Shown: positions 37,457 to 45,546 of the stretch, in pieces
How positions within the stretch are numbered: the first letter of the stretch is position 1
Layout: every line of letters begins with the position of its first letter
NCBI RefSeq assembly: GCF_009937955.1
Contig: NZ_AP018439.1
Span: forward strand, 5,580,001 to 5,644,000
Direction: 5' to 3'
Origin: Undibacterium sp. KW1
Lineage (GTDB): Bacteria > Pseudomonadota > Gammaproteobacteria > Burkholderiales > Burkholderiaceae_D
Length of the DNA: 64,000 bases
Notes under the pieces: generated by a model
The model's database searches: none
What the model was told of the DNA's origin: nothing
The model's input: only the letters and a program-made list of their open reading frames with translations
Position numbers and translations under genes: made by a program

Positions 37457-38557
37457 TTAAGGTGAAATACTGCGCAATGCAGGTTCACGCAATTTTTTGG
37501 TTTTCATCTGGATAGCGAGTTCATTGAGCAGCGCTGTCCTGGTGGCAGACAACTGCACTATATTCTCGGCAACTTCCTGTTTTTGATACTGCATATAGAT
37601 CTGGTACGCCGTCATGACTGCCAACTCATAGTACAAAGGCAGCTCTCCCTTGAGTGAGAGTTCGGAATACCACTGTTCAGAACCAAAGCGCTTCTTCGCC
37701 TCACCAACTATCATTTCAGAAAATGACATTTCTTCCGCAAGCAAAGGCGCGGGCATAGGTGGTTGTTGCGATGCATTATCACCAGACTTGGCGATCTTGG
37801 CAGCATCCACATTGGCGACAGGATTGGGAACAGCAACGGACGAGCTGGGTACCGTTCCCGTCGTGGCATTCTGCGCCAGATATTTGTCGTAAAACTCTTT
37901 GTCGAAATTAGGTGTGGCTGCGCCAAAAACATCCCTGTCTGTCACGCCAGCCGGACGTACCAGGCTCAGGGGTGGCTTTCTCTCTGGTTTATCGACGGCG
38001 GCCTGATAGGTAAATGAAACACCACCGCAAAACGGTGGCGGTATACGCCAGGCCTTGGTGCTACTGGCCTCACCTTTGGTGATCACTTCCAGATGGATAT
38101 GTTCGGGATTGGGCAGGATACCGGTGTTCGACGGTACGCCTATCTTGTCACCGACACTGATGCTGGAACCATTCAGCCTGGCCTTGCCGCTGGCGTCAGG
38201 TTCAAAACTTTTCAGGTGGCAGAATTTGGTGGCAAAACCATCTGGCTGGCTGATGACAACCATATTGCCACAACCAGCAGTACCTGGAAAGGAGCGGTAA
38301 GTGCCATTCAGCGGTGCTACTACCATGGGGTCGGTCAGTGCTTTTTTTGAAAAGTCCGTACCATAGTGAAACTGCCATTTGCCACGGCCATTAGGATTGG
38401 CATCAAAGCGCCAGCCAAACGGGCTGCTGACAACCAGCTGGCCCGACTTGATGACAGTTTGCAGGCAAGTGCTTGCTGACGCCAGATTTTGCGTCATCAA
38501 GCTCGCGCAGACTGCTGTCGCCAGCAGATAGGGTCTGAGAGTAAATTTAGCCTGCAT
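37457..38557 (-). CDS. M23 peptidase fused to an IcmX-like C-terminal domain
   Basis: This is a 366-residue exported protein (signal peptide to about residue 28). Residues 41-160 form an M23/LytM endopeptidase domain with zinc ligands in HYGTD (64-68) and HIHLEV (153-158). The C-terminal part (about 280-364, FGSEQWYSELSLKG... and REPALRSI at the end) matches the C-terminal domain of the 389-residue protein at 41659-42828. The enzyme would open peptidoglycan for the secretion channel. It overlaps the preceding gene by 11 bases. Confidence 0.85.
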   Translation of the reverse strand: MQAKFTLRPYLLATAVCASLMTQNLASASTCLQTVIKSGQLVVSSPFGWRFDANPNGRGKWQFHYGTDFSKKALTDPMVVAPLNGTYRSFPGTAGCGNMVVISQPDGFATKFCHLKSFEPDASGKARLNGSSISVGDKIGVPSNTGILPNPEHIHLEVITKGEASSTKAWRIPPPFCGGVSFTYQAAVDKPERKPPLSLVRPAGVTDRDVFGAATPNFDKEFYDKYLAQNATTGTVPSSSVAVPNPVANVDAAKIAKSGDNASQQPPMPAPLLAEEMSFSEMIVGEAKKRFGSEQWYSELSLKGELPLYYELAVMTAYQIYMQYQKQEVAENIVQLSATRTALLNELAIQMKTKKLREPALRSISP

Positions 38558-39260
38558 TTTTTTTCAACAATGGTTTTAGTATGGACTTAATCGTGTCTTT
38601 TTCATTCCGCGTGGGATTTTCACGCTCCATCAAAAATACTCCGGCCTCATAAGCGATCTTGTCCTCAAATCCCAGGCCCAATGCTGCCCAGTTCAGGTAT
38701 TGCCTGATTTTCTCATTGCGTAATTCGCTCTGCGCACGGCTTGCTGCTGTCTGCACTGTCTTGCACACTGTCTGGTCGTACTCACTGTCATGTGAAGTAT
38801 CGACGCAGATACTGTTATAAATAAAGTGATGCAAGGTCAGGTAAGGTAAATCAAGTGCCACACCCTTATTCTGGTCAGCCTGTTTCAGGCGAACAGCGGT
38901 ATAAAACAAAATTTGCGCTGATACCACCTGGTCATTTGCCGCATACCACGCCATCTTCTTGTAGATCATGGCATAGCGCTTGTCCGGCTCACTGGCAATA
39001 ATGCCAGCAGGACGCAACACCGCCATCTTGGGATAGGCATAGGCCAGCGAGGTATCGATTTTCTTTACGGCGTCCGTCTCCTTCATGGAGAATATCTTGC
39101 TCGCCTCAGCCCGATTCTTCGCCGACTTTTCTATCATGTAAAACGAAAACCAGGGACTGTCTTCAGCAGGTTCACTCCCCAAGCTGGTTTGCGCCTGCAC
39201 GACACCAGCAGCAAGGCAAGCCAGGGTAAATAGCAAATAATTGAAAAACAGCCGCATCAT
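38547..39260 (-). CDS. Exported protein of the secretion locus, unknown function
   Basis: This is a 237-residue protein with a signal peptide (about 1-23, ending VQA|QTS). The mature part is helical with three cysteines (SICVDTSHDSEYDQTVCK region). I do not recognise the family. It overlaps its neighbours on both sides (four bases with 39257, eleven bases with the M23 gene), so it belongs to the same operon and is probably periplasmic. Confidence 0.6.
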   Translation of the reverse strand: MMRLFFNYLLFTLACLAAGVVQAQTSLGSEPAEDSPWFSFYMIEKSAKNRAEASKIFSMKETDAVKKIDTSLAYAYPKMAVLRPAGIIASEPDKRYAMIYKKMAWYAANDQVVSAQILFYTAVRLKQADQNKGVALDLPYLTLHHFIYNSICVDTSHDSEYDQTVCKTVQTAASRAQSELRNEKIRQYLNWAALGLGFEDKIAYEAGVFLMERENPTRNEKDTIKSILKPLLKKNAG

Positions 39261-39907
39261 CGTTTGGCAATGTATTGCCTGGCCTTGGCATCAAAAGTAA
39301 ATGAAAAAGTCCGGTCGAGTTTTTCCAGTGCCGTTCCAGACTGGTTCATTGCCGTTCCTGTCTGGCGCAAAACCACATCCGGGTAATCTGGCGTGACCGA
39401 AACAGGGAAGCTGGCGGAAAGCTTGCTGTCAGCACAAAGCTTTTTGCCCTGGCACGCGGCACCTTCGAGGTTATTCAACAGTACTTCTGCAGTCTTGAGT
39501 ACGCTTTGAGGCTTCTTGTCTGCGCCGAAGATAAAGATTTCTGCAGATGCATACATATAGCCCCCTTTATTTGCGGGAAGCAAAACCACGGCTACCTGAT
39601 TTTTTGTCTGCGAAAAAAATCCACCAGCCCCGCTGGCGTCTTCCACAGCGATACTGGCTACACCGCCAGGGCCTCGCACATTAATCGCATCATTACCACA
39701 CTTACCTGACTTCTCAGGGCAATTACCGTCGCGGACAAAACTCGACACCCAATAGGTATCCTTGCCACTGTCAGCAAGGGCAATGACTTTTTCGACACCT
39801 GCGGCCGATTTTGCTTCCTGCCCCAGCTTGACTACATCTGCAGCATGGGCAGTTGCAGTTACCGCAAGCACTGCAGTCAGGGTAATTGTGAGCACACTTC
39901 TTTTCAT
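39257..39907 (-). CDS. Exported cysteine-containing protein, unknown function
   Basis: This protein of about 216 residues begins MKRSVLTITL at 39907 with a clear signal peptide (cleavage near AHA|ADV). A longer frame reaches 40027 but its first 40 residues overlap the 581-residue gene and have no signal-like start. Four cysteines occur (NCPEKSGKCG, ACQGKKLCAD), so disulfides are likely, consistent with the thiol isomerase gene in the locus. No family recognised. Confidence 0.6.
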   Translation of the reverse strand: MKRSVLTITLTAVLAVTATAHAADVVKLGQEAKSAAGVEKVIALADSGKDTYWVSSFVRDGNCPEKSGKCGNDAINVRGPGGVASIAVEDASGAGGFFSQTKNQVAVVLLPANKGGYMYASAEIFIFGADKKPQSVLKTAEVLLNNLEGAACQGKKLCADSKLSASFPVSVTPDYPDVVLRQTGTAMNQSGTALEKLDRTFSFTFDAKARQYIAKR

Positions 39908-39950
39908 GGTTTCACCAGATATTCTCTGTTTCTCTTTTACATGACCGGCA

Positions 39951-41642
39951 TCAGCAAGCATTGATGCCAAATTTCTTGCGCCAGAATTCCCAATACATCT
40001 GACCATTGATCTGCTCCAGCGGGACACGCGGACTCATATTGCCCTGGATAGCTTTTTTCCTGGCTGTAGATAAAGGCGCACCTGTTGTGATATTGTCGTA
40101 AATCTGCTTGAAACCGGCAGCGCCCATATTGTGCATGCCGTACAGGACAAACACCGGCGGCACACCTTTCACCCCTTGCGGGAAAGTGCTGCTGAAAGCT
40201 GCGATATTGGCGATCGCATATTTTTTGGCAGCGATACCGTTCTGGTAAGGATCAAACACCTGCTCGGGCAAGAGCCCGCTCATGCCTACGTCAGCCAGTG
40301 CGCCAGCACCCATCTGATACAGGCCATAGTAATGAGCCGGGCTGACGGCACGCGGATTCTTGGTTGATTCTACATAGGCATAGTAATGCCAGGCAGAGCG
40401 GGAAATACCAAAATTGAGCAAAGGGGTTCCAGAGTCACCGTTGGCAAAGGAATTATTGATGGCGGCATTCACATCTGCCTTACCCATGGCTTCATATTTG
40501 GCGAAATCGGCACTGGCGGCGCAGCGTGCCTGCGTCTCTGGCGTGCCTGTCGTTGTTGAAGATGGGTCAAGATTGGGATTAGCGTCAGCAATCTGGTTGG
40601 CCACGTCGGCACGCGCTGAATTGTCTGCATTGAACGCCACCACCACTTTACTGCGGCGGGCGATCTGCGAATTAAACGAGTGAGCCACGGTACTCATGCG
40701 CGCCTGTATGACATCATTACTACCTGAAAAAGCTTTCCTGGCGTCGGAATTGTAAGTGTCTTCGTTGTAATCAGTGGCAGGATAATTACCCATGCCCATG
40801 ACGTTTTCTGACCATACCATGGCCGCACGCTTTTCTTCTTCTGACAGCTGGGTGGTCTTCGCCTCACCAGTCCTGGTATAACCAGGTGGTATGACATCAA
40901 GATTCTGCAGGTGATCGGCTGCGGCAGCTTCGCAAATACCGTTAAATACATCGGACATGCTGCAATAAGTCGTGGAATGGCGCAGATAACTTGCCTCAGC
41001 ATCTGCCATCCTTGAAGTACGCATGCTATTGACAAGGCGGGTATTCATTGCATCAGCCGCTATCGCCGTGCCGGAAGAAACCAGAGGCGTGACCTGCGTT
41101 TGTGCAACCAGCTCATTGCAGACCTTGGTAGGCATATTGGTGCCGACTCCCTTGATCAGGGTAGCAGCAACGGCTTCTTCCGGACCACGGGGAGTGCTGC
41201 CGGGCAGGCCGACCTGCGTTCCATACAGGAAGGACTTGCCCTGCAACATGGCCGCTTCGCCATCATTCTCGACTTTATTGCGCGCCCCGCCAAGTTCAAA
41301 AGCAGCAGCTACTTTTGCACCTGCGCCCCAGGTCTCAGGCAATACCTGGTAATTAACCAGCGAAGCAGCGGCAAGAGTCACGGCAGAAACCGCAGCAGAG
41401 ATGGCTGCGATGATCAATGATGTGGATTCAGATATGGCAAGCAGCATATCCGGCGACCAGATCTCGCAGATAGTGTAGCCCATATAAACGCAGACACCAG
41501 CCCTGGCCGACTGCGAAATAAAGAACAGGGACAACAACAAAAAACTCAAATAGAACGGAGCATACCGCCGCAAACCACTCTTCCTGGCGGCGGGATGCTT
41601 TTGCGATTTTTGTTTATTGAAATAAGTCCACATGAATGTCAT
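39951..41642 (-). CDS. Lytic transglycosylase with an IcmX-like N-terminal domain
   Basis: This is a large exported protein of about 563 residues. A hydrophobic segment near the start (LSFLLLSLFFISQSARA) serves as signal or anchor. The region LVNYQVLPETWGAGAKVAAAFELGGAR matches the N-terminal domain of the 389-residue protein encoded just upstream. The C-terminal third is an SLT-type transglycosylase domain: YVESTKNPRAVSPAHYYGLYQMG contains the probable catalytic Glu and the G-L-Y-Q-M turn. The start at 41642 is uncertain; ATG 41633 or a longer frame from 41696 (overlapping the previous gene) are possible. Confidence 0.78.
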   Translation of the reverse strand: MTFMWTYFNKQKSQKHPAARKSGLRRYAPFYLSFLLLSLFFISQSARAGVCVYMGYTICEIWSPDMLLAISESTSLIIAAISAAVSAVTLAAASLVNYQVLPETWGAGAKVAAAFELGGARNKVENDGEAAMLQGKSFLYGTQVGLPGSTPRGPEEAVAATLIKGVGTNMPTKVCNELVAQTQVTPLVSSGTAIAADAMNTRLVNSMRTSRMADAEASYLRHSTTYCSMSDVFNGICEAAAADHLQNLDVIPPGYTRTGEAKTTQLSEEEKRAAMVWSENVMGMGNYPATDYNEDTYNSDARKAFSGSNDVIQARMSTVAHSFNSQIARRSKVVVAFNADNSARADVANQIADANPNLDPSSTTTGTPETQARCAASADFAKYEAMGKADVNAAINNSFANGDSGTPLLNFGISRSAWHYYAYVESTKNPRAVSPAHYYGLYQMGAGALADVGMSGLLPEQVFDPYQNGIAAKKYAIANIAAFSSTFPQGVKGVPPVFVLYGMHNMGAAGFKQIYDNITTGAPLSTARKKAIQGNMSPRVPLEQINGQMYWEFWRKKFGINAC

Positions 41643-41658
41643 CGCTCTTTGTATGCGA

Positions 41659-42828
41659 TTAAGGAGTTGTACCAATGGAACGCAGAGCCATTTCACGATT
41701 CTTCGCGTAATTCGGATTCATGCTCACGGCAATTTCATTGAGGATCGCAACCTGTGTCGCCAGGTTTTGCTCCACCCTTTCCTGCTGCACATAGGATTGA
41801 TAATCCATCCAGCTTTTGAATGCCATCATCTTGTTCAGCTCACGCAACAGACCATTGGTATTGTATTGCGACAAAGTCAAATACCAGGACTGATCGACAA
41901 AGCGGTTTTCCACGAACAACTTCATGGCCTGCAAAGGCGACAAGGCTGTGATACCAGGCGCAACCAGGCCCATGGAATCTGGTGTCAGGCTGGGATCAAC
42001 CTTGCGCATCAGGGCGCCATTTTCCATCGTCGCCAATGGCACAGATGCCCGCGCCGCATAGGTGTTATTGGCTGACAGCCATTGCTTGCCTGCGGCAGTC
42101 TTGGAAATTTCATCGACATTCTTGGGCGTATTCGGCGGCTCACCCACTACGTTGACCGCAAAACGTGATGCTGCAATCAGGCCTGCGTCATCCAGTGGTT
42201 TGTCAGCGGATGCCAATACCGTCTTGGAAGCATTGACCGGTGCCTGGTAATAACGCTTGCCTTCTGCACTGTTTTCCAGATAGATCATGTCGTCCTGATA
42301 GCGCTTGGCCATCTCTGCACGAATATCCGGCGCACCGTTGCGGAAGTAGTTAACTTTTTCCTGCACGCTTTGCGAGTCCGGTGAAACTCCACCCACAGCA
42401 GACCCCAGGGTAGTTGATGAGGCCAGGTCATAGCAATTACGCTGACCATTCAGCATGGGGTCTTTGATATTCAGCAAGGCGATTGCAGCGGCTTCATTGA
42501 TCTTGATATCACCATCAACGGCTATCTTGCCTTCTGCCAGTACCTTGGCTCTTGCACCATTCATTTCAACGGCAGCCTTGACCTTTGCACCGGCACCCCA
42601 GATTTCAGGCAGGATTTGCAATTCGACGAGTTCAGTCATGGCGGCAATCACTGCGACCGCCGCAGCCTCTACTGCAGCAACTACTGCTGCACCTGCAGAA
42701 ACCGCACCTGCCGCAGCAGCCGCACCGTCACCGCAACAGGCGTCAGCACGCAAAGGAATTAATGTGACTGGTACAGCAAGGGCGCATGACACTGCAATCG
42801 CCACGAATTTTTTATTCAGATTTTTCAT
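41659..42828 (-). CDS. Putative IcmX/TraW-like periplasmic protein
   Basis: This is a 389-residue exported protein (signal peptide to about residue 29, then CCGDG). Its N-terminal region (about 50-100, LVELQILPEIWGAGAKVKAAVEMNGAR) is shared with the transglycosylase at 39951, and its C-terminal region (about 314-389, SWYLTLSQY... and REMALRSI) with the M23 peptidase at 37457. The position next to icmW, divergent from dotA, is where Legionella has icmX. The IcmX/TraW assignment is an inference from position and the WY-x-x-L, helical C-terminus; it has not been tested. RBS AAAGG precedes the ATG. Confidence 0.5.
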   Translation of the reverse strand: MKNLNKKFVAIAVSCALAVPVTLIPLRADACCGDGAAAAAGAVSAGAAVVAAVEAAAVAVIAAMTELVELQILPEIWGAGAKVKAAVEMNGARAKVLAEGKIAVDGDIKINEAAAIALLNIKDPMLNGQRNCYDLASSTTLGSAVGGVSPDSQSVQEKVNYFRNGAPDIRAEMAKRYQDDMIYLENSAEGKRYYQAPVNASKTVLASADKPLDDAGLIAASRFAVNVVGEPPNTPKNVDEISKTAAGKQWLSANNTYAARASVPLATMENGALMRKVDPSLTPDSMGLVAPGITALSPLQAMKLFVENRFVDQSWYLTLSQYNTNGLLRELNKMMAFKSWMDYQSYVQQERVEQNLATQVAILNEIAVSMNPNYAKNREMALRSIGTTP

Positions 42829-42842
42829 CGCTTAACCTTTAC

Positions 42843-43493
42843 TCATAAGCCAGGAATAGTCGATTGAGACTGGGCGGGCGCAGCAGGTGGCGGCGCTGGC
42901 GAATACACAGGTGGCGGGCTGGACGGCCCGCTGCCGACACTGACGAAGCTGCCAAAGGTATTCACGCCTGACTGGTTGATACCCGAGTTGACAGTGCTGA
43001 CTGCATTGCTGACTGCGCTATTCCACGCCCCAGTGGCCGCTGCACAGATCTTCATGATGATGTCGTTGACCAGCTTGTCGATGAGCTGATTCAGGATGGC
43101 TTCAAATGCCGCCGTAAAACTGAAACTGGTCGGCAGATTGAACGCCACTGAAATCAACTGGATATTGTTGAGACAGGAATTAATGGAGTCGTTGAAGCGC
43201 TTGACCGGATCGCCCGGCGCCGCCGCAGTTGCCATGTTTCTCGACGACTTGTTGATGGCATCGTCCATATCATTACCGCAATTTTTTTGCGTCCTGGCCT
43301 TGGTTTCACTGGTACCCAGAGCATTTGATGCACGCATGTTTTTCTGCGTATTCGCATCCAGTATCACCAGGCTGGAATCCACCGATCCCACTGCACCAAC
43401 AGTCGAGACACCGTCTGCCCTGACCATGGCTGGCAAGATGGCGACAGAGACTATCAACAAACGGCACATCACATTTTTCACAATTTCCCGCAT
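42843..43493 (-). CDS. Exported protein with Pro-rich tail ending IPGL (paralogue 2)
   Basis: This 216-residue protein starts at ATG 43493 (AAGGAG seven bases upstream) with a signal peptide ending VRA|DGVS. The central block NLPTSFSFTAAFEAILNQLIDKLVNDIIMKICAAATGAWNSAVSNA is nearly identical to that of the adjacent gene at 43645. The tail is Pro/Ser/Ala-rich and ends TIPGL. A tandem duplication produced the pair. The amphipathic core suggests an oligomeric or pilus-like periplasmic component; no named family is recognised. Confidence 0.65.
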   Translation of the reverse strand: MREIVKNVMCRLLIVSVAILPAMVRADGVSTVGAVGSVDSSLVILDANTQKNMRASNALGTSETKARTQKNCGNDMDDAINKSSRNMATAAAPGDPVKRFNDSINSCLNNIQLISVAFNLPTSFSFTAAFEAILNQLIDKLVNDIIMKICAAATGAWNSAVSNAVSTVNSGINQSGVNTFGSFVSVGSGPSSPPPVYSPAPPPAAPAQSQSTIPGL

Positions 43494-43644
43494 CACTAAG
43501 CTCCTTGCTTTCGTATCATTGTCTGAGCTGCTCAAGCGCATACATCCTGTTTATTCTGCCCATCTATGTTGCTTATTTATTTCGCTTATTTACTCTACTT
43601 TTATACTGTCTTTTCTATCCCGTCCAACACAAGCGCCGTGCAAA

Positions 43645-44271
43645 TTACAAGCCTGGTATGGCGGATGGGGGACTAGCTGGCGCGGGTGCTGCAGGTGCCG
43701 GGCCAGGCGGCGCAGGTCCAACAACGACAACACTGCCAAAAGTATTGATACCTGATTGATTGATGCCCGTATTAAGCGTATTGATCGCATTACCAACGGC
43801 AGAATTCCATGCCCCAGTCGCAGCAGCACATATTTTCATGATGACTTCATTCACCAGTTTTTCCATCAACTGTTTGAGTATTGTTTCAAACATTTGTGTA
43901 AAACTGAAACTGGTTGGCAAGTTAAACACTGCAGAAATTGTCTGTATATTGTCAAGACAGGCATTCACACTGTCATTCAGTTTTTTGACTGAATCACTGT
44001 ATGTCATGGAACGGGCCATGTGCTGCTGCCCCTCTGTCAGAGAATCTTTTGCTTTTGTGGCGCAGGGATCAATCGCTGCCAGCTCTGTCTGATTTGCCCC
44101 CACTACCCCATTCAGTTCCAAAGTTTTTTGTGCGCTTGCATCCAGCGTGGTGATGGTCAGATCGCCCACGCCGGACATGCTGTCGGCAGCACTGATACCT
44201 GGCATCAGCATCAACAATGCCATTATTAATGACCAGACTGACAGCAGTAATTTTTGAGAAATGAATTTCAT
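43645..44271 (-). CDS. Exported protein with Pro-rich tail ending IPGL (paralogue 1)
   Basis: This 208-residue protein has a signal peptide (cleavage near ISA|ADS). The core NLPTSFSFTQMFETILKQLMEKLVNEVIMKICAAATGAWNSAVGNA, two cysteines (DPCATK, NACLDN) and the tail APASPPSAIPGL are shared with its neighbour at 42843. Its ATG overlaps the icmW stop (TGATG), so translation is coupled to icmW. The codons used for the final four residues differ between the copies, so the ending is kept at protein level. Confidence 0.68.
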   Translation of the reverse strand: MKFISQKLLLSVWSLIMALLMLMPGISAADSMSGVGDLTITTLDASAQKTLELNGVVGANQTELAAIDPCATKAKDSLTEGQQHMARSMTYSDSVKKLNDSVNACLDNIQTISAVFNLPTSFSFTQMFETILKQLMEKLVNEVIMKICAAATGAWNSAVGNAINTLNTGINQSGINTFGSVVVVGPAPPGPAPAAPAPASPPSAIPGL

Positions 44272-44759
44272 CAGGCCACCCGCACGCCCTGCTCAATGGC
44301 TGCCTTTACTGCAGCCAGTCGCTCAGGTGCAAATACCGTTTGCAACAGCGCTGTCTTCCGTGCGAAGCGCAATCTATCCATCATGAGCTTGAAAGCCACC
44401 CGGTCAATAGCAGTCACACCACCCTGCTCATACAGACTCTGTGCCTCATGCAGGAAATTAAATTCAATTTCAGGAAATCCGGTTTCCAGCCAATACACCA
44501 GGCGCAAGGCCCTGGACGAATGCAAATAGGCGAGTACAACCAGCAAGTCGTTGATGAAAGCCGCCTTTTGTCCAGACTGCACAGCCTGGGCCAGCATGGC
44601 TGGCATGGATGTCACCAGTGCTGTCAACTCATCATCCATGGGTGTATCACCATCCAGCACCCAATCCTCGGTAGCATCCATCGCGCCAATAATATACGGC
44701 GCACCGGGCGACACTTCGCTCCAGTACGTCTCCAAGCCTTTACTTGTTAAATCAACCAT
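44271..44759 (-). CDS. icmW: IcmW-like type IVB secretion adaptor
   Basis: This is a 162-residue acidic protein without signal peptide. From memory, it matches Legionella IcmW in order and spacing: LETYWSEV near the start (IcmW has a K-Y-W-F-E string), EDWVLDG at 31-37 (IcmW ENWTLDG), SSRALRLVYWLETGFPE (IcmW SGRGLRLLQAIDT) and FLHEAQSL (IcmW LIHAEETSL), then an arginine-rich helix FKLMMDRLRFAR (IcmW NIVFERLRLLSR). IcmW pairs with IcmS as an adaptor that loads effectors onto DotL. The gene opens the minus-strand run and is divergent from dotA, as in Legionella. The slightly greater length is acceptable. Confidence 0.75.
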   Translation of the reverse strand: MVDLTSKGLETYWSEVSPGAPYIIGAMDATEDWVLDGDTPMDDELTALVTSMPAMLAQAVQSGQKAAFINDLLVVLAYLHSSRALRLVYWLETGFPEIEFNFLHEAQSLYEQGGVTAIDRVAFKLMMDRLRFARKTALLQTVFAPERLAAVKAAIEQGVRVA

Positions 44760-44936
44760 ATATTATCCATGCCAGAAAATACAACACTGACGCATTATAA
44801 CTACAGAATTATTTAAAGAAAATACCCTTGTACTTTTTACTTTGTTTCAAAAAACCTTTATAAGTAATAAGTTTTTTAAAAATATTATTTTACTTGTCGA
44901 GTTTTTACCATCAGGTTATCATTAATAATTGAAAAA
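44760..44936. promoter_or_regulatory. AT-rich divergent promoter region of the secretion locus
   Basis: This 177-base spacer between icmW and the plus-strand genes is strikingly AT-rich, with long A and T runs (about 44808-44940) unlike most of the window. It must contain promoters for both directions. Such DNA is a likely target of H-NS-like silencers or IHF/HU proteins. Confidence 0.5.
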
Positions 44937-45464
44937 GTGAAAGTAAAAAACTTAATGGCGGTAATTTTGGACAATAAGTCAACATTAAGAAATGCAAATT
45001 CAGCAACATCCGAAGCCGAGGCAACGGATGAATTTAGCGACAATTTGCAAAAACATAAAATGATAGAGGCAGCCCATCATGTTGCCGACATCATGCTGGG
45101 CCCGGTAGGTGGTGTACTTGTGGCGCACGCTTTGCACGCCGCAGATATGGTTGCAGAGCTGTATAACCAGCCGAATACGAACAATGCAAATGCCATCCCA
45201 TTAAACCAGCCGCATTTAACGCTGAATGGGGTGCCGACAGCAAAACCGGTATTGGTGCTGGATGCAAATGATGACCTCAGAAATCCAGGTAGGAAGCTAC
45301 ACAAGAAGCCAAGTGAAAAAGTAGTCAACGAAAATGAAAAACGCTATCACGAAAGAGCATTCAGCCAGGGTATGGATCTGACACCCGCCATCACCCTGCC
45401 TACCGGGCGACCGGATATGGCGACTGGCACGACGCGCAAGAAGAAGCGTATTACACCTATTTGA
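44937..45464 (+). CDS. Small protein upstream of dotA, unknown function
   Basis: This is an unrecognised 175-residue protein. It starts with GTG at 44937 or ATG at 44955; neither has a strong ribosome-binding site. A mildly hydrophobic helix (GPVGGVLVAHALHAADMV) lies in the first half, followed by a hydrophilic Asn/Pro-rich region and a basic C-terminus (TTRKKKRITPI). It precedes the DotA/TraY gene by 82 bases on the same strand, so it may be a chaperone, an accessory factor or a substrate of the system. Confidence 0.5.
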   Translation: MKVKNLMAVILDNKSTLRNANSATSEAEATDEFSDNLQKHKMIEAAHHVADIMLGPVGGVLVAHALHAADMVAELYNQPNTNNANAIPLNQPHLTLNGVPTAKPVLVLDANDDLRNPGRKLHKKPSEKVVNENEKRYHERAFSQGMDLTPAITLPTGRPDMATGTTRKKKRITPI

Positions 45465-45546
45465 AAATACTCATGGATGATTTAATCGTCCACAAAAGAA
45501 CATCATCAGAGTCGCCCAACAGCATTCAGCCATTAAAGAGATAACC

